From IMG/VR virus record IMGVR_UViG_3300043427_002441, positions 1-55,132 of that record: DNA of 55,132 bases; one strand, given 5' to 3'. Source of the DNA: a virus. The notes beneath the pieces were generated by a model. It ran no database searches and was not told the DNA's origin. It saw nothing but the letters and a program-made list of their open reading frames with translations. This document shows, one piece after another, positions 15,911-23,620 of the stretch. How positions within the stretch are numbered: the stretch's first letter is position 1; each line of letters starts with the position of its first letter. The translations under genes were made by a program, and so were the position numbers.

Positions 15911-16332
15911 TCGTTTAGGAACTCTTCCCAACTACTTCCATAGTGTAGCATATGGTGGCAGTTATGGCAAAGAAGATCGCATTTGTCAACCTCTTCTTTG
16001 ATAAGTTCCCATTTTCTATTTGCAAAACTTCTCCCATCAAGATTAAACTCTTTTTGAGATGGATCTCTATGATGAAAGCATAGAGTTGCTGGTCTTTTTT
16101 CACCACAAGTTTGACACTTACCACCTTTATATTGAAGGGCTTCCCATTTATTGGAATAACCTCTTGCTTTTTGTTCTGTGTAAGTATCCCTGTTAATCAC
16201 AACAGGATCATTTTTATAACGCCATTTTTGCCTACACGCATTACTACACCATTTTTTTAATCGCCCTTTTGTTATCCTTTCATTAAGGATATCACAACCG
16301 CAACCTTGACAAGTAGTAATAGTAGTAAGCAT
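15901..16332 (-). CDS. HNH homing-type endonuclease
   Basis: About 143 residues. An N-terminal zinc ribbon-like segment (CQGCGC, CSNACRQKW) is followed by a Cys pair (CQTCG), an HNH core around LCFHHRDPSQKEF, and VDKCDLLCHNCHHMLHY. These supply the metal-binding His and the structural zinc Cys pairs. Such enzymes nick or cut DNA and often spread beside tRNAs in T4-like phages. The ATG at 16332 is chosen because the upstream GTG lies at or before the expected start of the late transcript (TATAAATA at 16361-16368). The stop codon lies within the first bases of tRNA-Met. Confidence 0.85.
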   Translation of the reverse strand: MLTTITTCQGCGCDILNERITKGRLKKWCSNACRQKWRYKNDPVVINRDTYTEQKARGYSNKWEALQYKGGKCQTCGEKRPATLCFHHRDPSQKEFNLDGRSFANRKWELIKEEVDKCDLLCHNCHHMLHYGSSWEEFLNEQV

Positions 16333-16360
16333 TATGGTGTTATGAACGTATACATACACC

Positions 16361-16368
16361 TATTTATA
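16361..16368 (-). promoter_or_regulatory. consensus T4 late promoter TATAAATA
   Basis: Exact TATAAATA on the minus strand, 29 bp before the chosen HNH start at 16332. It would give late expression of the endonuclease and possibly tRNA-Met. Confidence 0.75.
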
Positions 16369-16384
16369 ATAAATGTATGTTGGA

Positions 16385-16470
16385 GGAGAGATCCATACGA
16401 TGAAACAGAGTCGCAATACAAGTCATAGGTCTGTTTCGCACCGACTTGCAGCTGGGGTTTTTCACTCTCC
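16385..16470. ncRNA. candidate pseudoknotted structured RNA
   Basis: GGAGAG (16385-16390) can pair with CTCTCC (16465-16470). Inside, GAAACAGA (16402-16409) pairs with TCTGTTTC (16430-16437). CAAGTC in that hairpin loop (16419-16424) pairs with GACTTG (16443-16448) just 3' of the hairpin, an H-type pseudoknot. A T-run follows on the plus strand, but all neighbours are on the minus strand, so orientation is unresolved. It lies between tRNA-Ile and the HNH gene with no ORF. I cannot assign it to a named class; the phage manA and wcaG motifs are the first to compare. Confidence 0.45.
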
Positions 16471-16532
16471 CTTTTTCAAGTAGGTTTTCTGTTGCTTACC
16501 CTCTAAAACCCACTACAAAATGGATAAGCAAA

Positions 16533-16604
16533 TAGGGATACTGGGAGTTGAACCCAGACTAACCCGTTATAAGCAGGCCGCTCTAACCATTAAGCTATAC
16601 CCCC
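16533..16604 (-). tRNA. tRNA-Ile (UAU)
   Basis: 72 nt. Acceptor GGGGGTA/TATCCCT, anticodon loop CTTATAA giving UAU, T-arm CTGGG-TTCAACT-CCCAG. It reads AUA, a codon favoured by AT-rich phage genes and rare in higher-GC marine Synechococcus. Confidence 0.93.
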
Positions 16605-16619
16605 ATAAAACCCTGAGAA

Positions 16620-16793
16620 TTAGGGTGCTTCGTTGTTTAGTTCGGTGTGTATTCGTATAAGGTCATCATCTGTAGGTATCATAACTGCTGCCCTACCATT
16701 ATCATCCACTATTCCTATATGCTCTCCCATTTCCACTCTCCCAATTAGTTCGTCAAAACGTTCTTGAAATTCAGTCACCGTGAAAACTTCCAT
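16620..16793 (-). CDS. Phd/YefM-like antitoxin-type protein (57 aa)
   Basis: The protein starts MEVFTVTEFQERFDELIGRV and continues EMGEHIGIVDDNGRAAVMIP. This is the N-terminal dimerising DNA-binding fold of Phd/YefM antitoxins (strand, helix with regular Leu/Val spacing, 'GE.I.I....RAAVM.P' hairpin). The usual long disordered toxin-neutralising tail is cut to about 17 residues. No recognisable toxin gene is beside it. The upstream 61-residue gene is a partner candidate only by position. The protein could act as an autorepressor or as an antidote to host toxins. A CATAAATA motif lies 10 bp upstream, and the transcript leads into tRNA-Ile. Confidence 0.7.
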   Translation of the reverse strand: MEVFTVTEFQERFDELIGRVEMGEHIGIVDDNGRAAVMIPTDDDLIRIHTELNNEAP

Positions 16794-16802
16794 TTTTTTC
16801 GT

Positions 16803-16810
16803 TATTTATG
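16803..16810 (-). promoter_or_regulatory. T4-type late promoter CATAAATA
   Basis: Minus strand CATAAATA immediately after the stop of the gene at 16813-16998. The start of the Phd-like gene follows so closely that its transcript would be nearly leaderless, so use of this site is uncertain. Confidence 0.45.
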
Positions 16811-16812
16811 CA

Positions 16813-16998
16813 TCAAAAAGGATTACTATAAACCAGAGTATCCTCATCAAGTTTATCCCGAACGACTTCCAGCACATTCATAAACTGGTCTACGGTCTCA
16901 CATTGCACAACTCGTTCTCCACCTTCACTAGAGTACAGGTAAAACTTACGAGCAAGAGTATCGACAACACAGCGGGTCAGAAGTTCTTCGGCAGGCAT
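16813..16998 (-). CDS. conserved cyanophage small protein (61 aa)
   Basis: Begins MPAEELLTRCVVDTLARKFYLYSSEG and continues as an acidic alpha/beta peptide ending LVYSNPF. I recognise this 'MPAEELLTRCVVDTL' type as recurrent in cyanophages; no function is known. It is the first gene after an excellent sigma70 promoter (17025-17053), so early expression is likely. It precedes the Phd-like gene and tRNA-Ile in the same direction. Confidence 0.75.
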   Translation of the reverse strand: MPAEELLTRCVVDTLARKFYLYSSEGGERVVQCETVDQFMNVLEVVRDKLDEDTLVYSNPF

Positions 16999-17024
16999 CG
17001 GGCGTTTCGTTTGATTACCTAGGT

Positions 17025-17053
17025 ATTATAGGGCATCTGGGGCGGGGTGTCAA
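17025..17053 (-). promoter_or_regulatory. consensus sigma70 early promoter
   Basis: Minus strand TTGACA (17048-17053), exactly 17 bp, TATAAT (17025-17030): a full consensus match. It drives the 61-residue gene, the Phd-like gene and probably tRNA-Ile. Confidence 0.9.
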
Positions 17054-17062
17054 GGGGGTAAA

Positions 17063-19342
17063 TCAAATTCCAAATATTCCTCTTGATGCGTTGAAGTTTT
17101 GTTGAATTTCTTGTGAAGATAAAGTTCTATTATAGATTAAAACGCCATTTAAATGAACGTATGTCATACCAGCATTCCAAGCACCTCTACTATTAATAAG
17201 AAAATAATTTGTGGTGTCTATTGGCATAGAAAAAGAAGTGGATGTTGCTCCATCACTATTTCTATATAAAAGTTGTTCGGTCCCATTTTTATAAACTCTT
17301 ACATTTCTAGAAGAATCCATCGTGCATGTAACATTTACCCATGTATTTAAATCTATCCATTTAGTACTAGGATTATTAATAGAAAAATCATATGCAGAAT
17401 CAAATCCCCAATATCCAAGGTCTTGGGTCGGACCTACTCCAAACATCATCCCAAACATTGATCCTGGAGTAGTGCCTTGATTTAAAAATCCTATTTCCCA
17501 ATTATCATCTTGAGATAATGGTCTATCAGTTTTTATCCAAAAAGATAAAGTTTTTTCTCTTGCTATTATAATATTAGTTGCAAAGGAAATACTGTCCGAA
17601 CTAGAATTAAATATAGAATATCCATTAACAATTTCCACTGAATTAAGAGTTGCAGTATTAACATTACCACTCAAGTCAATCCAGTTTGTACCAGTACCAG
17701 AATAAGAATATGGATTAGATGCATCAAGACGTAACACAAGTCCATTAGTTATTATGGGCGCAGAATTATATTGAATTTGTTGATACCTACTTTGCATTAC
17801 ATTATAATTCTGTTGAACCTCTTGTGCCGACAAAACTCGATTATATGCCATCATATTGGATATTCTTCCATTCCAGTTTCTTCCACCAGCAAACCATCCG
17901 GCAAGTCTTAGAGATTGAGAACTGTAAAGAACATTTCTACCACCGGCAGCAATCCCTTGGTTAAAAAACTGACCGTTTATGTAACATTTAAGTCTATCGG
18001 ATGGAGTAAAAGTAAAAGTTATATTCGTCCAATAATTTGGTGGAAGAGTTAGGTAAACAATACTTATATTTCCACTAGCATCATTAACACCAAAGCTATA
18101 TTGATTCGTGCTTAAATTGTCTTGCTGCAATACAAAACTTCTATTTCCAGTGTGATTATTATCAAATATATCTGCGTATTGGACTTGAGTGCTTCCGGGA
18201 TATACCCAAATGGAAATTGTAAAAGATGCGTATGTAAAAAACGTTCCAAAGTCTGCATAATCATTACTACCATCAAAACTTATATAACCACCATCAGAAC
18301 TACTATAAGCAGGTCCATTTAAAAGAGTTCCATTACTTTTTGCAATTCCTAAATCATACCATACTGTCCCAGTTCCTGGATATGAGTCAGTTTGAGTTGT
18401 ATCAATATAAAAAACTAATCCTTCAGTTGATATTGAATATTGTTTTTCAAATCTAGACTTGAGCAATCCATAGTTCAATCTAATTTCCGATTCTGTAAGT
18501 GCTCTATTATATATTTTTAAGCTACCTATTCTTCCTGTTGCATAATTTATTCCATTTCCCCTTCTCATTAAATTTAAAGCACTATCATTTGTTATTGTTC
18601 CAGTCAAATTTAATGTGGTTGATGATGTAATATTACCTCCATTTCCATAAAGTGTAAGTAAAGACTTTGACCAATTAAATACTCCACAAATATGCCACCA
18701 ATTACTATGAGATATTTGAATAGATGCAATATTACTGGAAGTTCCATTATATACTGCAACTTCCATAGTTTGAGTTGACCTAACATATCTAAAAGTAAAA
18801 GGATATGAACCGGAATTGCTCCATTTCTCTACAACATCATTATCACCATTTTGAGTATTATTTTGTGTTTGATTTAAATATACCCAAAAATCAACTGTAT
18901 AATTATCAGTGTTTGAAAAATCAGTAACTCCTGTTATATCAGGGATAGTTACATAGTCATCTATCCCATCAAAAAATATACTACCTTCATTTGTATCACT
19001 ATCTCCTATCTCACTCAAAATATTTCCATACTGATAACTTGTACCATTTGCAAGAGTTCCGTTATTACTTCTTCCAGTTAAATCAAACCAAGTATTTCCC
19101 GTACCTGGATAAGACCTTGTAATTCCAGAATCTAAATTAAGAACTAATCCGGTTCTTAAAGTTGCTATTGTTCCAGTTTCAGTATCAATCCAGTCAATTC
19201 CATTATAGTACTCAGTACATTGAAAATCAGTATTATATCTTACCATCCCAATAGATGGAGATTGTGGTCTCTGCTCCACAGTCCCCGAAGCTATTTTTAG
19301 ATATCCAGTATCATTGATAGAAAGAGTTTTTAAATTTGACAT
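17063..19342 (-). CDS. triple LamG-domain tail adhesin (759 aa)
   Basis: The N-terminal ~52 residues (LKTLSINDTGYLKIASGT, then RPQSPSIG and RYNTDF...GIDW) form an anchor shared with the two adhesins upstream. Three concanavalin-like LamG/LamGL units follow, each beginning 'GLVLNLDSG', 'GLVFYIDTT' or 'GLVLRLDAS' with 'SYPGTGTxWYDL' and each ending in 'GRIGSLKIYNRALTESEI'-type strands. LamG folds commonly bind glycans, so host lipopolysaccharide is a plausible target. No enzymatic motif is seen. The gene ends 10 bp before the early promoter of the tRNA region. Confidence 0.85.
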   Translation of the reverse strand: MSNLKTLSINDTGYLKIASGTVEQRPQSPSIGMVRYNTDFQCTEYYNGIDWIDTETGTIATLRTGLVLNLDSGITRSYPGTGNTWFDLTGRSNNGTLANGTSYQYGNILSEIGDSDTNEGSIFFDGIDDYVTIPDITGVTDFSNTDNYTVDFWVYLNQTQNNTQNGDNDVVEKWSNSGSYPFTFRYVRSTQTMEVAVYNGTSSNIASIQISHSNWWHICGVFNWSKSLLTLYGNGGNITSSTTLNLTGTITNDSALNLMRRGNGINYATGRIGSLKIYNRALTESEIRLNYGLLKSRFEKQYSISTEGLVFYIDTTQTDSYPGTGTVWYDLGIAKSNGTLLNGPAYSSSDGGYISFDGSNDYADFGTFFTYASFTISIWVYPGSTQVQYADIFDNNHTGNRSFVLQQDNLSTNQYSFGVNDASGNISIVYLTLPPNYWTNITFTFTPSDRLKCYINGQFFNQGIAAGGRNVLYSSQSLRLAGWFAGGRNWNGRISNMMAYNRVLSAQEVQQNYNVMQSRYQQIQYNSAPIITNGLVLRLDASNPYSYSGTGTNWIDLSGNVNTATLNSVEIVNGYSIFNSSSDSISFATNIIIAREKTLSFWIKTDRPLSQDDNWEIGFLNQGTTPGSMFGMMFGVGPTQDLGYWGFDSAYDFSINNPSTKWIDLNTWVNVTCTMDSSRNVRVYKNGTEQLLYRNSDGATSTSFSMPIDTTNYFLINSRGAWNAGMTYVHLNGVLIYNRTLSSQEIQQNFNASRGIFGI

Positions 19343-19343
19343 A

Positions 19344-19598
19344 TTATGTTTTTTCTATTTCTTCTATCGTTATGTTTAAAATATCTATGTCAAAGCAACA
19401 AATTTTTTTATGCTCTATCAAATCATCAATACTATAATTCTCAATAGGATTGAAATTAAAATCTAAATCTATTTTTCTCTTTTCACTTGCCAGTAAAATC
19501 TCTCCATCATACCATTCAAAAATATAATCAACTAAACCATCAGAATCAATATTTTTTTTATCTTTTAAAATTTTTAAACAATTACATGATTGTTTCAT
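19344..19598 (-). CDS. small hypothetical protein between adhesin genes (84 aa)
   Basis: Begins MKQSCNCLKILKDKKNIDSD. It is acidic and Ile/Asp-rich, and contains C-x-C near the start and CC in the middle. The ATG overlaps the stop of the upstream adhesin by four bases (ATGA), so translation is coupled. It could be an adhesin assembly chaperone by position, but nothing in the sequence shows this. Unrecognised. Confidence 0.6.
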   Translation of the reverse strand: MKQSCNCLKILKDKKNIDSDGLVDYIFEWYDGEILLASEKRKIDLDFNFNPIENYSIDDLIEHKKICCFDIDILNITIEEIEKT

Positions 19599-20467
19599 TT
19601 TATGTATATTGCTCCATAGTTGTAATAGTCTGTACTAGAACCTGTCCAGTAAGCAGCATTTTGATATGTAGCTCCTCCATTAGCTCCCCATATACTACCA
19701 TCCCAACAATTACCATACCACCAAGGAGAATTATTAAATTGTACAGAACAGTTTCCAGCGAGAGTATCTTGGTCTCGGTCAAAAGAAGTAAAGTTATATG
19801 CACCCACAATATGATAAGCCCAAAGACCAGGAGTTACTCCACCAAGTTCATTCACTAAAGTATTAGCATTATTCCAAGAAAATAAAACATTCCATCCATC
19901 CCATTTCCATCGACTTCTTCTAGAATGTAAAGATACATCTCCTAATGAGCATTGAGATGCTGAAGTAAAATAAACCACATTTCTTCCTGCATTATTTGCT
20001 CTGGCAATCAAATTCCATCCAACTAATCCGACCCATACTGAATATGTAAGTGGATTTCCAGATCCATAAGTAGATGATGAATATCCATCGTAAGATTCTG
20101 CAGATTGAGCATATGTTAAGGCTGGTAATGCCACATTAATTGGGTGACTTGCGACTAAGACCCATCCACCCCCATCATACTTATTATCAACCCAATATCT
20201 TCTTGGAACTCCGTTTACACGAATCCAATACCATCCAGTAGAAGCAGTTGGATCTAAACTTAGAATATCTGTTGACTTGTCAAAGACTATTTCATTTAAA
20301 CTAGTTGTTAAAATCCATCTTGTTCCATTAAAGTACTCTATATTTTTCAAATCAGTATTATAACGATATGTTCCAATAGAAGGATTTGAAGGTCTCTGAG
20401 AGGTTGTGCCTCTTGCCAATTGCAAATATCCAGTATCATTAATGTTTGTATTTTTTAGTGTTGTCAT
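19595..20467 (-). CDS. tail adhesin with fibrinogen-like domain (290 aa)
   Basis: The anchor (MTTLKNTNINDTGYLQLARG, RPSNPSIG, RYNTDLKNIEYFNGTRW) matches the neighbouring adhesins. The rest, from about residue 75, resembles a fibrinogen C-terminal (FReD) domain: WVDNKYDGGGWVLVAS near its start and WWYGNCWDGSIWG, then AYWTGSSTDYYNYGAIYIK at the end. FReDs bind acetylated or sulphated glycans in animals; in phages they probably act as receptor-binding tips. Paralogous to the C-terminus of the next adhesin. Confidence 0.75.
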   Translation of the reverse strand: MTTLKNTNINDTGYLQLARGTTSQRPSNPSIGTYRYNTDLKNIEYFNGTRWILTTSLNEIVFDKSTDILSLDPTASTGWYWIRVNGVPRRYWVDNKYDGGGWVLVASHPINVALPALTYAQSAESYDGYSSSTYGSGNPLTYSVWVGLVGWNLIARANNAGRNVVYFTSASQCSLGDVSLHSRRSRWKWDGWNVLFSWNNANTLVNELGGVTPGLWAYHIVGAYNFTSFDRDQDTLAGNCSVQFNNSPWWYGNCWDGSIWGANGGATYQNAAYWTGSSTDYYNYGAIYIK

Positions 20468-20471
20468 ATTA

Positions 20472-23225
20472 CTACCTTATATACACTTCTACTCTTGCAG
20501 AACGATTTATACCAGTAGTATCCTGACAGCAGTTTATTCTATCTCCTGCAGAATATGAACCAAATTGTGTATCCATTCCAATACCACCACCAACATCATT
20601 ACTTCCAGTAACAGCTCCAACATTAACCGAAGGGAACAATCCCTCAGCATTTTCATTCCATCCAAATCCCCATCTCACTTTTGCCACACTTCCACCAAAA
20701 TAATTCGGATAGTTATCATAATTAAATCCGTAAAAACGAATATCTGTTTGACTTGAAAACACTCCAGATGCCCATCCACTAAAAGTTTTTGCATCTTGTA
20801 TAAAATATCCAGCACCACCAAAACTTGGAGCAGTATATGTTCTGTTCGATGGTGATGTGAAAAAACTAATTAAAGTTTGTCTTGTTCCATTATTAAAATT
20901 ATTTTCTAACCAAGTCCAATTTGATAGATTATCAATGCTTCCACTATTTGTACCAATATTTGAAATATCTGGCCAAACTGCCATTATATCTCTTGCTGGG
21001 AAATAATTCATACTATCAAATTTTGCATCTCCATTATTTTTATTAGTTTCTGATGGATTCAAAGTATTTGCAGTAGTCCAATAATTTGCACTATAATTAA
21101 ACGTAGTACCGGTAGTCGCCTTCATTGCCATCATCCAACCACCACCATCATAAGCTGGATTTAAGATACAATAAACTGGAGTTGGTCCAACTGTAGGTAA
21201 ATCAATATAGTAAACACCATCAGTAACAATACCCAGAGAGAGTAAATAAGATGCACTTGGAGCTGCTCTTTCTGGTGTAGATCCATCTTTTGAACTATCC
21301 AATAAAAATCTGTTTTTAGTTACATTGTAATTCTGTTGAATTTCTGATACTGTAAGATATCTATTGTATACCAAAACTTGTGCTATATTTCCTCTTATTG
21401 GTTCAATAATGGCACCATCAGTTCTCCGTTGAGCTCCAATTGTGGGAATAATCCCACTGTTCCAGGGAACTACAGTTGCATTCTTAGTAGCAATTTCAAC
21501 TCCATTCAAAAACACTTTCATATATCCTTGAGAACTATTATTTACAGCAACTAAATTGTTCCAAGTATTGTTTGGAGTAGTAAAAGGTAATATCTGTCTA
21601 TTTGTGACACTATCATTAGCACCATTTACTGTAAATTGGGTAGTAGAAAACCATAGGGATTCCCAAGTACTATTATGAAAATGATTTCCCAATAAAATTC
21701 CATCAACAGTTTTATAAAACCAAACAGAGACAGTAAAATTTGGTAATGAATTTGTAAAATCATTTGAAGTTAGAGATGCATAATCATTACTACCATCAAA
21801 AATTAAATTGCCGCTATTAGAACTTGTATAACTAACACCATTGACAAGAGTTGCATTTTGATTTCTACCACTCAAATCAGTCCAGGTAGTTCCAGATCCC
21901 GAGTAACTTTGTGTTTGTGCCGCATCCAAATAAAGAATTAATCCATCACTTATTAATGCTTGTGGCGTTTCAAATCTATATTTCGTTGCATCATAATTCT
22001 GCTGTATTTCTCGTGGTGTAAGTGCTTTATTATAAATTTTAACTTGAGAAACATTTCCTTGTAAAGGAACAACACCAGTCCCCGAACCACCTGCCCAATG
22101 CCTACCAATTTGATAATTGTTAGTCGTTGCAAAATTTCCACTATTCCAAGTTAAAGTTCCAAAAGTTTGTAGTAACTGCCCATCTTTATAACAATAGATA
22201 CTCAATGTAGTTCCGGATTTAGTAATTACAATATACAACCATCTGTTAGTATGTACTCCAAGATTTAAAAATACTCCATTTGCAAGTACCCCAACTTGAT
22301 TTAAACCTACAGAATTAAGAGGAGCTTCGGCAGATCCATTACCAAAAGTCATAAGATAGGTGTTGTTTGTTGCTGGAGATGAATTTGTAAAGACACCCTG
22401 CCAAGCTTGAGTTGCATTTAATTTATAAATCCAAGCTGTTTGAGTAAAATTTCCTGTAAATAATGAACCATTTATAGTTCCATTTATTACATCATCATAT
22501 CCATCAAAAACGATGTTCCCACCACTAGAACTATTATAAGTTGCTCCATGTGCAAGACTTCCATTATATCCATTACCACTCAAATCTCTCCAAGTTGTAA
22601 GTGGGAACACTGAAACTTTATCGACAAATATAGATGTTAAGTTTGTATCAACCGCAAATGCCACAGTTGTTGTAGAACTAAATGCAGTAAATGTTCCGGT
22701 TAAAATTAAAGTTTGTCCGGCAGTTCCACTTACAAGTAATAATTGCAAACCACCCCATCCAGAACCATCATTTACATATAAATCTCCTCTACTTCCAGAA
22801 GAATTTACTTCTGCAGATACACTATATCTAACTCCTGGAGTAGTATTAATTACTTGATATGATGCTAATCCCGTTCCACCTGACCTTGAAATTTGCATCC
22901 TACCTGAAGACCAAGTATTAGATGAGTTAAAGGTAGTCCAACCATTTACATTTTCATCAAAATCTCCATTTGTAATTAAATTAGTTAAAAGAGAAACGTC
23001 AGGTGCTGAATTTGGTTCAGCAGCATCCAAATATAAAACTAATCCATCTCTTACAACATCAGGAACATATTTCCAAGTTTGATTATCGTAAGTTTCTAAA
23101 GTATTGAGTGTTCTATTATATCTTAAATATCCAGACGTTGGATTTTGTGGTCTTTCCGCAGTGGTTCCTACAGGTAATTGAATTGCTGCAGTATCTTCAA
23201 TTATAGTATTCTTAAGTTCTGCCAT
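20472..23225 (-). CDS. multidomain adhesin: LamG repeats plus fibrinogen-like C-terminus (917 aa)
   Basis: The anchor (MAELKNTIIEDTAAIQLPVG, RPQNPTSG, RYNRTLNTLETYDNQTW) is followed by a carbohydrate-binding-type beta-sandwich (~75-205), two LamG domains (~205-405 and ~415-630), and a C-terminal fibrinogen-like domain starting near 660 (GVYYIDLPTVG, YDGGGWMMAMKA). The protein therefore combines the modules of the other two paralogs. It overlaps the S74 gene upstream by 14 bases. Likely role: host glycan recognition at the tail or fibre tip. Confidence 0.8.
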   Translation of the reverse strand: MAELKNTIIEDTAAIQLPVGTTAERPQNPTSGYLRYNRTLNTLETYDNQTWKYVPDVVRDGLVLYLDAAEPNSAPDVSLLTNLITNGDFDENVNGWTTFNSSNTWSSGRMQISRSGGTGLASYQVINTTPGVRYSVSAEVNSSGSRGDLYVNDGSGWGGLQLLLVSGTAGQTLILTGTFTAFSSTTTVAFAVDTNLTSIFVDKVSVFPLTTWRDLSGNGYNGSLAHGATYNSSSGGNIVFDGYDDVINGTINGSLFTGNFTQTAWIYKLNATQAWQGVFTNSSPATNNTYLMTFGNGSAEAPLNSVGLNQVGVLANGVFLNLGVHTNRWLYIVITKSGTTLSIYCYKDGQLLQTFGTLTWNSGNFATTNNYQIGRHWAGGSGTGVVPLQGNVSQVKIYNKALTPREIQQNYDATKYRFETPQALISDGLILYLDAAQTQSYSGSGTTWTDLSGRNQNATLVNGVSYTSSNSGNLIFDGSNDYASLTSNDFTNSLPNFTVSVWFYKTVDGILLGNHFHNSTWESLWFSTTQFTVNGANDSVTNRQILPFTTPNNTWNNLVAVNNSSQGYMKVFLNGVEIATKNATVVPWNSGIIPTIGAQRRTDGAIIEPIRGNIAQVLVYNRYLTVSEIQQNYNVTKNRFLLDSSKDGSTPERAAPSASYLLSLGIVTDGVYYIDLPTVGPTPVYCILNPAYDGGGWMMAMKATTGTTFNYSANYWTTANTLNPSETNKNNGDAKFDSMNYFPARDIMAVWPDISNIGTNSGSIDNLSNWTWLENNFNNGTRQTLISFFTSPSNRTYTAPSFGGAGYFIQDAKTFSGWASGVFSSQTDIRFYGFNYDNYPNYFGGSVAKVRWGFGWNENAEGLFPSVNVGAVTGSNDVGGGIGMDTQFGSYSAGDRINCCQDTTGINRSARVEVYIR

Positions 23226-23619
23226 TTTTTAACTGCTCTACTTCTTTTGCCAAAGTTTTAATGGCATCAATCAAGTACACTGAAAGTCTTGTATAATTAA
23301 TTCCTTGCAACTTTCCTTCCGAATCTTTACTCACAATATTCGGAATAACTTTATTAACTTCTTCGGCAATTAATCCAACTTCATTCTTATTCAGTCCATT
23401 TTTACGATCATAAGTGACTGGATTTAATTGAAGTATCTTATCAAGAGTGTTTATAAGAGGATTGATGTTTTCTTTTAATGTAATACTAGAACTTTCGGTA
23501 ATACTAGCCGCTATAAAATTACCAGTAATATTCATATTACCACCAACCTCGACATCTTTGTAGAGAGTTACGTTTTCATTAAAGATAGCGGGAGATCCGA
23601 AGGATTGAAAGTCTGCCAT
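23212..23619 (-). CDS. free-standing S74-type chaperone fibre protein (135 aa)
   Basis: A short N-terminal segment (MADFQSFGSPAIFNENVTLY, then VGGNMNITGNFI) is followed by an S74/endosialidase-type chaperone: SITLKENINPLINTLDKILQL, VGLIAEEVNKVIPNIV, YTRLSVYLIDAIKTLAKEVEQL. The same fold ends the 1883-residue fibre, but here there is almost no shaft. It may be a stub fibre or supply trimerisation in trans to the adhesins encoded next. It lies two bases after the baseplate spike gene. Confidence 0.8.
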   Translation of the reverse strand: MADFQSFGSPAIFNENVTLYKDVEVGGNMNITGNFIAASITESSSITLKENINPLINTLDKILQLNPVTYDRKNGLNKNEVGLIAEEVNKVIPNIVSKDSEGKLQGINYTRLSVYLIDAIKTLAKEVEQLKNGRT

Positions 23620-23620
23620 A

